DNA from: Geothrix sp.
GTDB taxonomy: Bacteria; Acidobacteriota; Holophagae; Holophagales; Holophagaceae
Assembly: GCA_030824075.1 (NCBI GenBank)
Contig: JAVBYJ010000002.1
Location: forward strand, 1 to 48,760
Length of the DNA stretch: 48,760 nt
Direction of reading: 5' to 3'
In this document: positions 15,718 through 24,699 of the stretch, one piece after another
How the letters are laid out: every line of letters begins with the position of its first letter
Position numbering within the stretch: position 1 is the first letter of the stretch
Notes under the pieces: generated by a model
What the model was told of the DNA's origin: nothing
Database searches by the model: none
Seen by the model: only the letters and a program-made list of their open reading frames with translations
Translations under genes and position numbers: made by a program

Positions 15718-16719
15718 TCATCCTTCCCCGGCGGGTTCCGATGCCACCGGTGGTACCAGCCGTGCCGCCGCCATCTCGAGTTCCTTCGAGGAAGGCAGAA
15801 GCGCCTGTTTCGAAACGATAAAGGCATGGGCCTTTTGAGCCCCCTGCTCCTCCGCAATCGCCTCGCCGATCAGAAGCATCGTGCGCACATCATCGGGGTG
15901 GCGATCCAACACCCGCTCGTAAACAGCAATGGCCTCTGCCACCTCTCCCCGCTGCCGATGAACCTTGGCCAGGCCAAACAGGGCGGGCTTGTCGTAGCCC
16001 TTCTCCAGGGTCAGCCGGAACAGGCTTTCCGCTCGGCCCAAGTCCCCCAGACGAAAGAAGCAATCTCCGGCACGAACCAGCACCTGCTTGTTTCCAGGAT
16101 CAAGGAGCAGGATCTCGTTCCAATACGGAACAGCCCGTTCGAATTCCCCCACCCCCCGCAGAGCATCCGCCATTCCGAACAGCGCGTAGGGATTGTGAGG
16201 AGCCACCACCAGGGCTTGAGAAAAGCGCAGCACGGCCTTCTCGAAGGCATGCCGCTTCCGATGCAGGTGGCCCACCATGGTCAGGACATGCAGGATCGTC
16301 GGGTCGAGATCAAGCAGGCGTTCCCAATAGGCCAAGGCCTCCTCGAATTGCTGTTCCTTGTAGTACAGGTCCCCCAGGCCCATCAAGGCGAACCGCTGGT
16401 TCGGCGCCACCGCCAGGGCCTTCAGGTAATGTTCAACCGCCTGGTCCCGCTCCCCCAGTTTCTTGTAGACATCCGCCACGCGGGCCAGGGCCGCAGCATC
16501 CTGGGGCTGAAGCGCCAGATAGCGATTCAGGTGGCGCAGCGCCTCCGGATAGTCCTTCAACCCGCGACAGGCGTCCCCAGCGGCCAGGAGGGCGCCACAG
16601 TGCTCCGGGTTCTGTTCCAGTGCTTGCAGGTAATGCGTCAAAGCACCCTGAAAATCCTTGGACTTTCGCCTGCAGTCACCGTGCTTCATCAAGGTTGCTA
16701 GCTTCATGGCGCGTCCCAT
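15718..16719 (-). CDS. Tetratricopeptide repeat protein
   Basis: A 333-residue protein made almost wholly of about nine TPR units of 34 residues, for example ALTHYLQALEQNPEHCGALL, EALRHLNRYLALQPQDAAAL, QAVEHYLKALAVAPNQRFAL and EALAYWERLLDLDPTILHVL. These right-handed superhelices bind other proteins, and the partner is unknown. No signal peptide is seen, so it should be cytoplasmic. It starts 11 bases after the stop of the RNA methylase gene and is likely cotranscribed; its own ribosome site is weak. The next gene downstream is the pilin operon, but a terminator and 403 bases separate them, so I do not assign it a pilus role. Confidence 0.88.
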   Translation of the reverse strand: MGRAMKLATLMKHGDCRRKSKDFQGALTHYLQALEQNPEHCGALLAAGDACRGLKDYPEALRHLNRYLALQPQDAAALARVADVYKKLGERDQAVEHYLKALAVAPNQRFALMGLGDLYYKEQQFEEALAYWERLLDLDPTILHVLTMVGHLHRKRHAFEKAVLRFSQALVVAPHNPYALFGMADALRGVGEFERAVPYWNEILLLDPGNKQVLVRAGDCFFRLGDLGRAESLFRLTLEKGYDKPALFGLAKVHRQRGEVAEAIAVYERVLDRHPDDVRTMLLIGEAIAEEQGAQKAHAFIVSKQALLPSSKELEMAAARLVPPVASEPAGEG

Positions 16720-16730
16720 CAGAGTGCTGA

Positions 16731-17525
16731 TCAGCTATCCACCCGATCGGCACTCCCCATCCGGAACATCAGAATCGCTCCGGCCGCGGCGACATTGAGA
16801 CTATCCATGCCCGAGGCCATGGGGATGGCCACAGCACGGTCGCAGTGGGCCAGCTGGTCTTCGTTCAAGCCCGTATCCTCGGGGCCCATCACCAGGGCGC
16901 AGCGGGAGGCCGGTCGCCAGGTCCGGGCATCCTCCGCGCCCGGCGTCAGGGCTGCGGCCACGATCTCCGATCCCGGTTCCTTCGCCTTCCACTCCGCCAG
17001 GAGGCTCCAGGGATCTTCGACCCGCCAGACGGGAATGCGCCACACGGCGCCCATGGAGACCCGCACCGTGCGCCGGGTCCACTGCCCCGGACCCGGACCG
17101 GCCAGCACACCATCCAGACCCAGGGCTGCGGCGCTGCGCAACAGCAGACCCAGGTTTTCGCTGTCGTACAGGCGCGGCAGCACCAGCAGGCGACGGGCCT
17201 CGCGCATGGCCGCTGCGGGCGGGGGCGGAGGCACCTGGGCGCAGGCCATGAGGCCGCGGTGGAAGGGGAAGCCCGCCATGTCGGACAGGGCCGCGGGTTC
17301 CGCCGTCAACAGTTCCGTCCCGGGGGGAAGGCGATCACGGATCCCCTCGGCGGCGGTGGTCATCGCAGCCACGGAGATGACCTTCATGCGACCGGCGCGG
17401 GCCGCCGCCAGCAGATCCTCCACCAGGATCCGCCCCTCCGCGATGAAACAGGTCCCATGCTCCGGATGCTCGCGCGTGCCCGCGAAGCGCAGGTCTCGAT
17501 AGGGGTCCCAGGGATCAAATGGCAT
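16731..17525 (-). CDS. TrmH/SpoU-family RNA methyltransferase
   Basis: A 264-residue SPOUT enzyme that methylates a ribose 2'-hydroxyl of tRNA or rRNA with S-adenosylmethionine. The knotted C-terminal domain shows motif 1, NLGLLLRSAAALGLDGVL, motif 2, ALVMGPEDTGLNEDQL, and motif 3, IPMASGMDSLNVAAAGAI. The catalytic Arg lies in NLGLLLR. An N-terminal segment (about 1-100) would bind RNA. The exact target is not readable; it resembles the general RlmB/TrmH group. The ribosome site is weak (GGGG). It is divergent from the hydroxylase gene and upstream of the TPR gene. Confidence 0.9.
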   Translation of the reverse strand: MPFDPWDPYRDLRFAGTREHPEHGTCFIAEGRILVEDLLAAARAGRMKVISVAAMTTAAEGIRDRLPPGTELLTAEPAALSDMAGFPFHRGLMACAQVPPPPPAAAMREARRLLVLPRLYDSENLGLLLRSAAALGLDGVLAGPGPGQWTRRTVRVSMGAVWRIPVWRVEDPWSLLAEWKAKEPGSEIVAAALTPGAEDARTWRPASRCALVMGPEDTGLNEDQLAHCDRAVAIPMASGMDSLNVAAAGAILMFRMGSADRVDS

Positions 17526-17699
17526 GACCCCAGGGTAGCCCTTGGCCCTGCCTATTCCGTGAGGTGGAATTTCAACGCCCTGCCAGGGTTCATAAAAGAC
17601 CGAAAGCAGCGGGACCGCCGTTCAACAAGGGCGCCTTCGCGGCCCGGAATTCCGAGGTGAACCCGTGATGGGTCATTGATTTCGGATTAGACTTCAATC

Positions 17700-19295
17700 A
17701 TGTCGACGCCTACCAAGCCTCCCAGCCAGACCCCCACTCGGCGCGCCATCGACCGTCTTCCCATCCATCTGAAACGCTATGTGGTCGATCAGGACCACGA
17801 CGCCTATACGCCGCGGGATCACGCCGTCTGGCGGCACATCATGCATCGGCTCACCGACCGCCTGAAGGATACGGCCCACGCCAGCTACCTCTCCGGGCTG
17901 GCCGCCACGGGCATCGGGCTTGAATGCATCCCCAGCCTCGACGAGATGAACGAGAAGTTGGAGGCCCTGGGCTGGTCCGCCGTGGGTGTGCGGGGCTTCA
18001 TCCCCCCGGCGGTGTTCACGGAGCTGCAGTCCCTGGGCGTACTGGCCATCGCCGCGGATATCCGCAGCCACGAGCACATCGAATACACCCCGGCGCCCGA
18101 TATCGTCCATGAAAGCGCGGGACACGCCCCCATCCTGGGGGACCGGCGGTACGCGGACTACCTGAAGCGCTGCGGCGAGGCGGGGTTCCGTGCCATCGCC
18201 TCGGTGGAGGACCAGGCCGTCTACGAGGCCATCCGCAACCTCAGCGTCGTGAAGGAGGATCCCGCCGCCACGGAGGATGAAGTCCGTCTGGCCGAGGAGC
18301 GGCTCCGGGCCGCGTCCGCCAGCCGCCGCTATGTGAGCGAAAGCACCAAGGCCAGCCGCCTCTACTGGTGGACCGCCGAATACGGGCTGGTGGGCGACCT
18401 GGCTGATCCAAAGCTCTACGGCGCGGGCCTGCTCAGCAGCCTGGGGGAGGCTGCCCACTGCCTCACCCCCGTGGTGAAGAAAGTGCCCCTCAGTCTGGTC
18501 TGCGCGGATACGGAATACGACATCACGCGGATGCAGCCCCAGCTCTTCGTGGCCCGGGACTTCGACCACCTCTTCGAGGTGCTGGAGGCCTTCGAGGCCA
18601 CGCTCGGCTGGCGGCGCGGCGGGGATCACGGCCTGGAGGAAGCCCTGCGGGCCCGTACCGTGAATCACCTGGTTCTGGAGGGAGGGCTCGAACTCACCGG
18701 CAAGGTGGTGGCCCGGATCCCCGCCCGGACTGAACTGGCCCCCGGCCTGGCCACCGCCCTGGCGCGGGTGGAGGGCCCCATCCAGTTCTCGCGGAACGGC
18801 AAGGCGGAGGATCGTCCCTGGCCCGGCGAAGCCCTGGTGGCCTTTGGGAGTGGCAGGCTGCCCCATCGCGGCGCCTTCAGCCTGGACCTGCCCTCGGGGC
18901 TCTTCCTCACGGGCTTCCGCGTGGGGGAGCACGAGGTGATCAACCTGCGGGGGCACCAGGACGGCCGCCCCCTCGACCTGCCCAGCTGGGCCCTGCTGTT
19001 CCTGAGCCTGAACCTGCCCTCGGTGGCCGGAGGTCCCGCCGACCCGGGTGCGTGGGACGCATGGTTCGGCGACCCTTCGGCCCTGGCCGAAGGGGAAGCC
19101 GAGGCCCAGGCGCGGGACCGCAAGGCCCTGGCTCTGCCCAGCGAGCTCGCGGCCCTCTATGTCGAGGCCAGAGCCATGCGAGCGGGTGGGTCGATCGATG
19201 CGGATCATCTGCGCGCCCTGAACGCCCGGGCGCTGAACCATCCCGGCGAGTGGCTGCTGCGGGCCGAACTGAACGAACTGGAGGCCATGCGATGA
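17700..19295 (+). CDS. phhA: Aromatic amino acid hydroxylase (phenylalanine 4-monooxygenase-like)
   Basis: A pterin- and iron-dependent enzyme that hydroxylates an aromatic amino acid, probably Phe to Tyr, in the cytoplasm. At 531 residues it is far longer than Pseudomonas PhhA (about 260). The catalytic domain begins at QDHDAYTPRDHAVWRHIM. The iron ligands are His137 and His142 in DIVHESAGHAP and Glu227 in YWWTAEYGL. The gap between His and Glu is about 85 residues instead of about 40, because of a helical insertion rich in E and A. A C-terminal extension of about 200 residues (from residue 320) has no recognised domain. This longer form occurs in other bacterial phyla, as I recall. It overlaps the pterin dehydratase start by four bases (ATGA), which supports pterin recycling. 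Confidence 0.92.
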   Translation: MSTPTKPPSQTPTRRAIDRLPIHLKRYVVDQDHDAYTPRDHAVWRHIMHRLTDRLKDTAHASYLSGLAATGIGLECIPSLDEMNEKLEALGWSAVGVRGFIPPAVFTELQSLGVLAIAADIRSHEHIEYTPAPDIVHESAGHAPILGDRRYADYLKRCGEAGFRAIASVEDQAVYEAIRNLSVVKEDPAATEDEVRLAEERLRAASASRRYVSESTKASRLYWWTAEYGLVGDLADPKLYGAGLLSSLGEAAHCLTPVVKKVPLSLVCADTEYDITRMQPQLFVARDFDHLFEVLEAFEATLGWRRGGDHGLEEALRARTVNHLVLEGGLELTGKVVARIPARTELAPGLATALARVEGPIQFSRNGKAEDRPWPGEALVAFGSGRLPHRGAFSLDLPSGLFLTGFRVGEHEVINLRGHQDGRPLDLPSWALLFLSLNLPSVAGGPADPGAWDAWFGDPSALAEGEAEAQARDRKALALPSELAALYVEARAMRAGGSIDADHLRALNARALNHPGEWLLRAELNELEAMR

Positions 19296-19537
19296 CCTGG
19301 ATCGAAGAAAAGGGCACCCTGACGCGGACGTTCAAGACGCCGGATTTCCTGACGGCCTACCAGCTGATAAGCGCGGTGGTGGGACCAGCCGAAGACCTCA
19401 ATCACCACCCTGACATCAGCTTCGGCTGGGGTTATGTCCGGATCATGCTCACCACCCATGACTCGGGCGGCATCACAGAGAAGGACCATCGGTTGGCCCA
19501 GGCCATTGACGCTGCGGTTAAGCCTTTCGGCCTATGA
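19292..19537 (+). CDS. phhB: Pterin-4a-carbinolamine dehydratase
   Basis: Dehydrates 4a-hydroxy-tetrahydropterin so that the cofactor of the hydroxylase can be recycled. It is 81 residues, slightly shorter than usual (about 95-110), mainly at the N-terminus. The family motif is clear: EDLNHHPDISFGWGYVRIML, then THDSGGITEKDHRLAQAID. The start is the ATG that overlaps the hydroxylase stop (ATGA), so the two are translationally coupled. The active-site histidines in NHHPD are kept. Confidence 0.9.
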   Translation: MTWIEEKGTLTRTFKTPDFLTAYQLISAVVGPAEDLNHHPDISFGWGYVRIMLTTHDSGGITEKDHRLAQAIDAAVKPFGL

Positions 19538-19607
19538 AGATGACCTGTTTGTGACCTGTCTTCCTACTGGAAGGTCCGGTATTCTGGAACGTCCATCGAG
19601 GAGTCCC

Positions 19608-20273
19608 TTGCCTAACCCGTCAACCCCCCTCCATCGTTCGAGCTTTTCGTGGCTCAAGGCCCCCCTTCTGATGGGCGTCGGGCTGCTCAGCCTGGCCCTC
19701 GGCTGCCGGTCGGACCAGGTCTCCCACTACCGCGTACCCAAGGAAGTGGCGGCCACCCATCCGGATCACCCCGGCCATGCCAGTGAGGGGATGCCCTCCC
19801 AGGGGATGCCTTCGGGGCCGGACGCTGCGGCCAATGTGCCGCCACCGCCCACCCCCAAGGGTTCCCTGAAGTGGTCGCTCCCCAAGGGCTGGAGTGAACT
19901 CCCCGGTGGAGGCATGCGTTTCGCCACGTTCAAGACCCCCGTCTCCGGCAAGGTCGAGGCCACCGTGGTGGTCCTGCCAGGCGCCGCGGGCGGAGAACTG
20001 CCCAACGTGAACCGCTGGCGCGGCCAGATCGGCCTGCCCCCCCTCGACGAGGCCGGACTCGCCAAGGCCCGCACCGTGCTCAAGACCAAGGCCGGTGCCC
20101 TCAATGTCTACGATTTCACCAGCGACGGCCAAGTCAAGAGCCGCATGGTGGTGGGTTATGTCACCACCCCCGACGGCAACACCTGGTTCCTCAAGTTGAC
20201 CGGGGACGCCGAGCCCGTGGCCAAGGCCAAGTCTGATTTCATGACCATCCTGGGGAGCATCCGCCTTGATTAA
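19608..20273 (+). CDS. Probable lipoprotein linked to ResB/CcsA
   Basis: A 221-residue exported protein. The N-terminus has basic residues, a hydrophobic stretch (LLMGVGLLSLALGC) and Cys at the end of a lipobox-like LALGC. A Pro/Gly-rich linker is followed by a compact domain with LPKGWSELPGGGMRFATF, ELPNVNRWRGQIGLPPLDEA and SDFMTILGSIRLD. I recall the NVNRWR-containing domain next to cytochrome c assembly genes in other phyla, but its function is unknown. I start at TTG 19608 because GAGGAG lies four bases upstream. It overlaps the ResB start by eight bases, implying coupling. Confidence 0.75.
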   Translation: MPNPSTPLHRSSFSWLKAPLLMGVGLLSLALGCRSDQVSHYRVPKEVAATHPDHPGHASEGMPSQGMPSGPDAAANVPPPPTPKGSLKWSLPKGWSELPGGGMRFATFKTPVSGKVEATVVVLPGAAGGELPNVNRWRGQIGLPPLDEAGLAKARTVLKTKAGALNVYDFTSDGQVKSRMVVGYVTTPDGNTWFLKLTGDAEPVAKAKSDFMTILGSIRLD

Positions 20274-21426
20274 GACCATCGCCTCCCGCATCTGGGCCTT
20301 CTTCAAGTCCTTCCAACTCACCATCGTCCTGCTCGCCCTCCTCATGTGCCTGGTGGTGCTCTGCACCCTGGCCCAGGTGGAGATGGGCACCGCTGGCGCC
20401 GTGAACGCTTACATGCGTAGCTTCTTCGTGTGGCGGCATGTGGCGGCCCTGCCCTTCCCCCTCCCGATTTTCCCGGGCGGCGCCCTGGTGGGCCTGCTCC
20501 TCACGATCAACCTCATCGCCAAGACCCTGGACATCAAGCTCATCTGGCCCAGGGCCGGCATGTGGCTGATCCACGCGGGTCTGGTGATCCTGTTCGCGGG
20601 CGAATTCGTGGCCGGCATGATGCAGGTGGACACCAATATGTCCATCGAGGTGGGCCAGACGGTCAACTACGTCCAGAGCTACAAAGACATGGAACTGGCC
20701 GTCATTGATGTCACCGATCCCGCCTGGGATGAGGTCTACTCCGTGCCTGACACCCTGCTGGCCAAGGGCGGGTCCATCGCCATCCCCGGCACCCCCATCA
20801 CCCTGAACGTGAAGCGGTACTTCCCCAACGCCGAACTCGCCACCCTGATCCCCGGCTCGGCGCCCTCCCTGGCCACTGCGGGCGTGGGCGTCAACGCGTC
20901 CGTGGTCGAAATACCCGTGGTCAGTGCCGACAACGAAATGAACCAGACCTCGGCCTTCGTGGAACCGGTGGCCGGTGGCCGCAGCTACGGCGTGTGGCTC
21001 ACCTCCGTCGCCCTCGGCGCACCCCAGTCCTTCACCCACGAAGGGCGCACCTACGCGCTGTCCATGCGCCTGCGCCGCCAGTACCTGCCCTACGCGTTCA
21101 CGTTGAAGCAGTTCCGGCACGACGTGTACCCCGGTACCGACATCCCCAAGAACTTCTCCAGCCTCGTCCAGGTCGTGAATCCTTCCCAGAAGGAGTCCCG
21201 CGAGGTCCTCATCTACATGAACCAGCCCCTGCGGTACGAAGGCAAGACCTTCTATCAGGCCAGCTTCGGCAAGAACGACACGCTTTCCATCCTTTCCGTG
21301 GTTGAAAATCCCGGCTGGCTGCTCCCGTATGTGTCCTGCGTGCTGGTCTCCCTGGGCCTGCTCGTGCACTTCGCCATCGTCCTGCGTCGCTCGCTGAAGC
21401 GGCGCCAGGACCAGAAGGAGAGCTGA
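20266..21426 (+). CDS. resB: Cytochrome c biogenesis protein ResB-like
   Basis: A partner of CcsA in System II, which carries heme across the membrane and joins it to apocytochrome c. It has 386 residues, shorter than many ResB proteins, with a membrane helix at the N-terminus (TIVLLALLMCLVVLCTL), two further helices (GGALVGLLLTINLIAKTL and WLIHAGLVILFAGEF), a large soluble domain (about 115-350) and a final helix (VSCVLVSLGLLVHFAIVLR). The soluble part ends with the ResB-like NQPLRYEGKTFYQASF. The TTG at 20266 is chosen because GGGGAG precedes it by eight bases. Confidence 0.88.
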   Translation: MIKTIASRIWAFFKSFQLTIVLLALLMCLVVLCTLAQVEMGTAGAVNAYMRSFFVWRHVAALPFPLPIFPGGALVGLLLTINLIAKTLDIKLIWPRAGMWLIHAGLVILFAGEFVAGMMQVDTNMSIEVGQTVNYVQSYKDMELAVIDVTDPAWDEVYSVPDTLLAKGGSIAIPGTPITLNVKRYFPNAELATLIPGSAPSLATAGVGVNASVVEIPVVSADNEMNQTSAFVEPVAGGRSYGVWLTSVALGAPQSFTHEGRTYALSMRLRRQYLPYAFTLKQFRHDVYPGTDIPKNFSSLVQVVNPSQKESREVLIYMNQPLRYEGKTFYQASFGKNDTLSILSVVENPGWLLPYVSCVLVSLGLLVHFAIVLRRSLKRRQDQKES

Positions 21427-21428
21427 AC

Positions 21429-23201
21429 ATGACCTTCCTGAAGAAATACCTCGCCTGGGGAGCGGGCGCATTGGCCCTGCTCATCGCACTGGTCGTCGCC
21501 CTGCCCGGCGGCAAGGCCCGCGGCTTCGATGTCAACGGCTTCGGCAGCCTGCCCATCCTGGAAGGCGGTCGCGTCAAGCCGCTGGATTCCGTGGCCCGCA
21601 ACTCGCTGCTGGTGATCCACAGCCGCCAGGGCTTCCGTCACGAGGGCCGCATGGTCGGCCCCGATGAGTGGATGCTCGATGTGGTCTTCCGCCCCCAGGT
21701 GGCCGACCAGCAGCCCATCTTCGTCATCGACGATCTCGACGTGCTGGGTCTCATCGGCGCCAAGCAGACCAAGAGCCGGAACTACTTCAGCTTCGCCGAT
21801 CTCTCGACGCATCTCGAAGAGATCCAGAAACAGGCGACAACCGCCCAACCCATCGCGCCCCAGAAGCGCACCCGGTTCCAGAGCGCCATCGTCAACCTGT
21901 TCGATCGCGTCTACCTCTACTACAAGCTGCGCAACACCCTGCAGCTGGCCGGATCCCCCGGCATCGGCTGGGAGATCCAGTCCCTCGGCACTGCTGACGC
22001 GACCCTGCGCCACCAGGACCTGACCCAGCTGGCGCACTTCCGGATCCTGCCGCCCCCGGCCGGGGCAGGCCCCGATGCCTGGCAGAGCGTCGGCCAGGCG
22101 CTCAGCGCCGCGAACGCGGGCGGCGGGTTGCACCCTGGCCTGGTGCCCCTCGCCAAGCTGAACGCCGCCTATGTCGCCAACGACCCCACCACCTTCAACC
22201 AGGCACTGACTGAGATGAAGGGCGTGGTAGCCACTCTGAAGCCCGGCGCGCTCGGCCACGCCTCGAACGAGATCGCCTTCAACCGGGCCCAGCCCTTCTT
22301 CGTAGGCCTGTCCATCTACTTCGTGGCGTTCCTCGTGCTGTGCGTCTCCTGGATCTGGAAGCCCGAGCTGCTGCGGCCCACCGCCTATTCCCTGCTCGCT
22401 GCTGGCGCCATCGTCCACACCCTGGGCCTGGCCGCCCGCATCATCCTGCAGGGCCGTCCCCCGGTCACCAACCTCTACTCCTCCGCCGTGTTCGTGGGCT
22501 GGGGCGCGGTGATCCTCGGGCTCATCGTCGAACGGATGTACCGCAAGGGCTTCGGCACCGCCGTAGCCGCCGCCGCCGGCTTCGCCTCCCTGATCGTGGC
22601 CCAGAACCTGGGCACCGAGGGCGACACGATGGAGATGATGCGCGCCGTGCTCGACTCCAACTTCTGGCTGGCCACCCATGTGGTGACCATCACCATCGGC
22701 TACTCCGGCACCTTCCTCGCCGGCTCCATCGCCATTGCCTACGCCCTGCGGAAGCACCTCGTCACCAAGGTGGACGTGGAGACCGACAAGGTCCTGGTGG
22801 ACATGGCCTACGGCATCATCTGCTTCGCCTTGTTCTTCAGTTTCGTGGGCACCGTGCTCGGCGGCATCTGGGCCGATCAGTCCTGGGGCCGCTTCTGGGG
22901 CTGGGATCCCAAGGAGAACGGCGCCCTGCTGATCGTGCTGTGGAATGCCATCATCCTCCATGCCCGGATGGCGGGCTACGTGCGCGATCGCGGCACCATG
23001 GTGATGGCCATCTTCGGCAACGTCATCACCGCCCTCTCCTGGTTCGGCGTGAACATGCTCGGCGTCGGATTGCACTCCTACGGGTTCATGGACCAGGCCT
23101 TCTGGGCGCTGACCGGCTTCTGTGTGAGCCAGCTGATCCTCATGCTGATCTGCTACGCCCCCCCAAGGTTCTGGGCCAACAATCCCCACTCCAAAGCCTA
23201 G
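21429..23201 (+). CDS. ccsA: Cytochrome c biogenesis protein CcsA/ResC-like
   Basis: The heme-handling component of System II. At 590 residues it is larger than the chloroplast type because of an N-terminal soluble domain of about 270 residues that begins GSLPILEGGRVKPLDSVARN. The second half has about eight membrane helices and the WWD signature, WADQSWGRFWGWDPKENGAL, with flanking conserved histidines (NFWLATHVVTITIGY and NAIILHARM). The start ATG has AAGGAG upstream. It follows resB by two bases, and the unit ends in a strong terminator. ResA or CcdA genes, which normally supply reductant, are not in view. Confidence 0.95.
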   Translation: MTFLKKYLAWGAGALALLIALVVALPGGKARGFDVNGFGSLPILEGGRVKPLDSVARNSLLVIHSRQGFRHEGRMVGPDEWMLDVVFRPQVADQQPIFVIDDLDVLGLIGAKQTKSRNYFSFADLSTHLEEIQKQATTAQPIAPQKRTRFQSAIVNLFDRVYLYYKLRNTLQLAGSPGIGWEIQSLGTADATLRHQDLTQLAHFRILPPPAGAGPDAWQSVGQALSAANAGGGLHPGLVPLAKLNAAYVANDPTTFNQALTEMKGVVATLKPGALGHASNEIAFNRAQPFFVGLSIYFVAFLVLCVSWIWKPELLRPTAYSLLAAGAIVHTLGLAARIILQGRPPVTNLYSSAVFVGWGAVILGLIVERMYRKGFGTAVAAAAGFASLIVAQNLGTEGDTMEMMRAVLDSNFWLATHVVTITIGYSGTFLAGSIAIAYALRKHLVTKVDVETDKVLVDMAYGIICFALFFSFVGTVLGGIWADQSWGRFWGWDPKENGALLIVLWNAIILHARMAGYVRDRGTMVMAIFGNVITALSWFGVNMLGVGLHSYGFMDQAFWALTGFCVSQLILMLICYAPPRFWANNPHSKA

Positions 23202-23213
23202 TTTTCCGTGACT

Positions 23214-23250
23214 CACAAAAAGGGCTCCCGAACCGGGAGCCCTTTTTGTG
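23214..23250. terminator. Perfect 17-bp bidirectional terminator
   Basis: CACAAAAAGGGCTCCCG (23214-23230) is the exact reverse complement of CGGGAGCCCTTTTTGTG (23234-23250), with a 3-base loop. It gives a GC-rich stem with a T-run in both directions. It ends the ccsA unit on + and the FAD oxidase unit on -. Confidence 0.95.
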
Positions 23251-23286
23251 ACTAGAGGACAGCCAAGGGGAGTCGCTTTACCTGGG

Positions 23287-24699
23287 TCAATCCAGTCGGG
23301 TGGTGCCCAGGATTCCGTCTGGGTCCAGGTGGGCCTTGAGGACGCCACTCAGCGCACGGATGGGCACGGGCGTGTAGGCCGCGTAGAACCGCTGGTTGTG
23401 GGGGCCGACGCCGTGCTCGGCGCTGTAGCTCCCATCAAAACCCTTCACCGCCAGATCGTAGATGCGGGATTGGAGGACCGGTACCAGCTCCGAGGCGGAC
23501 TGCGGTGCGTCCGCCTCGGTCCACACCAGGTTCAGATGGGTGCCGCCATCGCCCCAATGGCCAAAATCGCAGCAGCGCACGAAGGGGAAATCCGCCGCGA
23601 GAAGCGCCCGGGCGGCCTGTGTGAAGGCGGCCATGCGGCTGCGCGGCACGCTGATGTCAAAGGCCAGGACACGGCCCTCCTGGCGGAGGCTTTCGCTGAC
23701 ATGGTGGCGAATGGCCCAGAGATCTTCGTGGCGACCCATGAAGACATCCGTGGTCCCCTCGCCGGCCTCGGTTTCCAGGAAGGCACCGAGGCGCTCCTCC
23801 AGCAGCCCCGGAAGGTCCAGGGCCCCAGCGGGCAGCGTCGAGGCCAGTTCCACCAGCGCCGTATAGGCGGGCGGCTGAGCGGTGCCGTAGGGATTCCTCA
23901 GGCCTTCGTGATGGCGGAACACGGGGGCCAGGGCATCGGCGCTGATGACTTCATAGGCCGTGAGCACATCCGCGAGATCGCGCTCCAGGGCCTGCAGGAG
24001 GGCCAGAACAGCCGCGCCCGAGGCGCAGCCCACCAGGGCCGTGGCCCGCTGTCCGGGGATGGGGACGACCTGGACGACCGCCCCGGTGATGACGCCGAAG
24101 ACCCCGCTGGTGCCCACGAATACCTGTTTCAGATCGAGGCCGGTGTTGTTCTTCCGCAGCTGATTCATACCGTCGAGCACCGTGCCATCGGCCAACGCCA
24201 CCTCGATCCCCAGCAGGTTGTGGCGCACGTCCCCATACTTCAGCAGCCGCGTGCCTCCGGTGTTCGTGGCGATCATCCCGCCGATGGACGGATCCGCACC
24301 CAGGTCGATGGGGAACATCAACCCATGAGCGGCCAGGGCCTCGTTCAAGGCGCTGAGCAGCACGCCGCCGTCCACCTTCGCGGTGCGGTTGATGGGGTCG
24401 ATCTCCAGGCGCCGGTTCAGCCGCTCCAGACTGAGCACCACCATCTCGCCGCTGCCGTCCGGCGTGGAGGCGCCCACCAGGCCGGTATTCGCGCCTTGAG
24501 GCACCACCCGGACACCCGCGGTCCGGCACGCGGCCAGGGTCGCGGCGACCTGGGCGGCCGTGGCCGGACGGACGGCGAACAGGGCCTTGCCCTTGCCGTA
24601 CCGCCAGCCCTCCTCGTAGCGGACCAGATCCTCGGGCGCGGTGAGCACCGCGTCCTCGCCCAGGAGCCGCCGCAGATCCGTGATGAGGGATCCGCTCAT
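23287..24699 (-). CDS. FAD-linked oxidase (GlcD/D-lactate or D-2-hydroxyglutarate dehydrogenase type)
   Basis: A 470-residue flavoprotein that oxidises a 2-hydroxyacid. The PCMH-type FAD-binding domain (about 1-215) has VRVVPQGANTGLVGAS, PIDLGADPSIGGMIATNTGG, LGIEVALADGTVLD and NNTGLDLKQVFVGTSG. The C-terminal part has the metal and substrate motif HWGDGGTHLNLVW and SYSAEHGVGPHN. Substrate (glycolate, D-lactate or D-2-hydroxyglutarate) cannot be told. It overlaps the murD stop by four bases (ATGA) with GGAG inside murD, so the two are coupled, which is unusual for a cell-wall gene. Confidence 0.93.
   Translation of the reverse strand: MSGSLITDLRRLLGEDAVLTAPEDLVRYEEGWRYGKGKALFAVRPATAAQVAATLAACRTAGVRVVPQGANTGLVGASTPDGSGEMVVLSLERLNRRLEIDPINRTAKVDGGVLLSALNEALAAHGLMFPIDLGADPSIGGMIATNTGGTRLLKYGDVRHNLLGIEVALADGTVLDGMNQLRKNNTGLDLKQVFVGTSGVFGVITGAVVQVVPIPGQRATALVGCASGAAVLALLQALERDLADVLTAYEVISADALAPVFRHHEGLRNPYGTAQPPAYTALVELASTLPAGALDLPGLLEERLGAFLETEAGEGTTDVFMGRHEDLWAIRHHVSESLRQEGRVLAFDISVPRSRMAAFTQAARALLAADFPFVRCCDFGHWGDGGTHLNLVWTEADAPQSASELVPVLQSRIYDLAVKGFDGSYSAEHGVGPHNQRFYAAYTPVPIRALSGVLKAHLDPDGILGTTRLD

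Noticed and set aside
15664..16701. A + strand frame starting in the AT-rich gap
   Set aside because: Nearly all of it is antisense to the TPR gene; its start lies in the TPR terminator.
21255..23348. A 697-codon frame on the - strand over resB and ccsA
   Set aside because: Same cause. The + strand shows clear heme-assembly motifs, ribosome sites and coupling.
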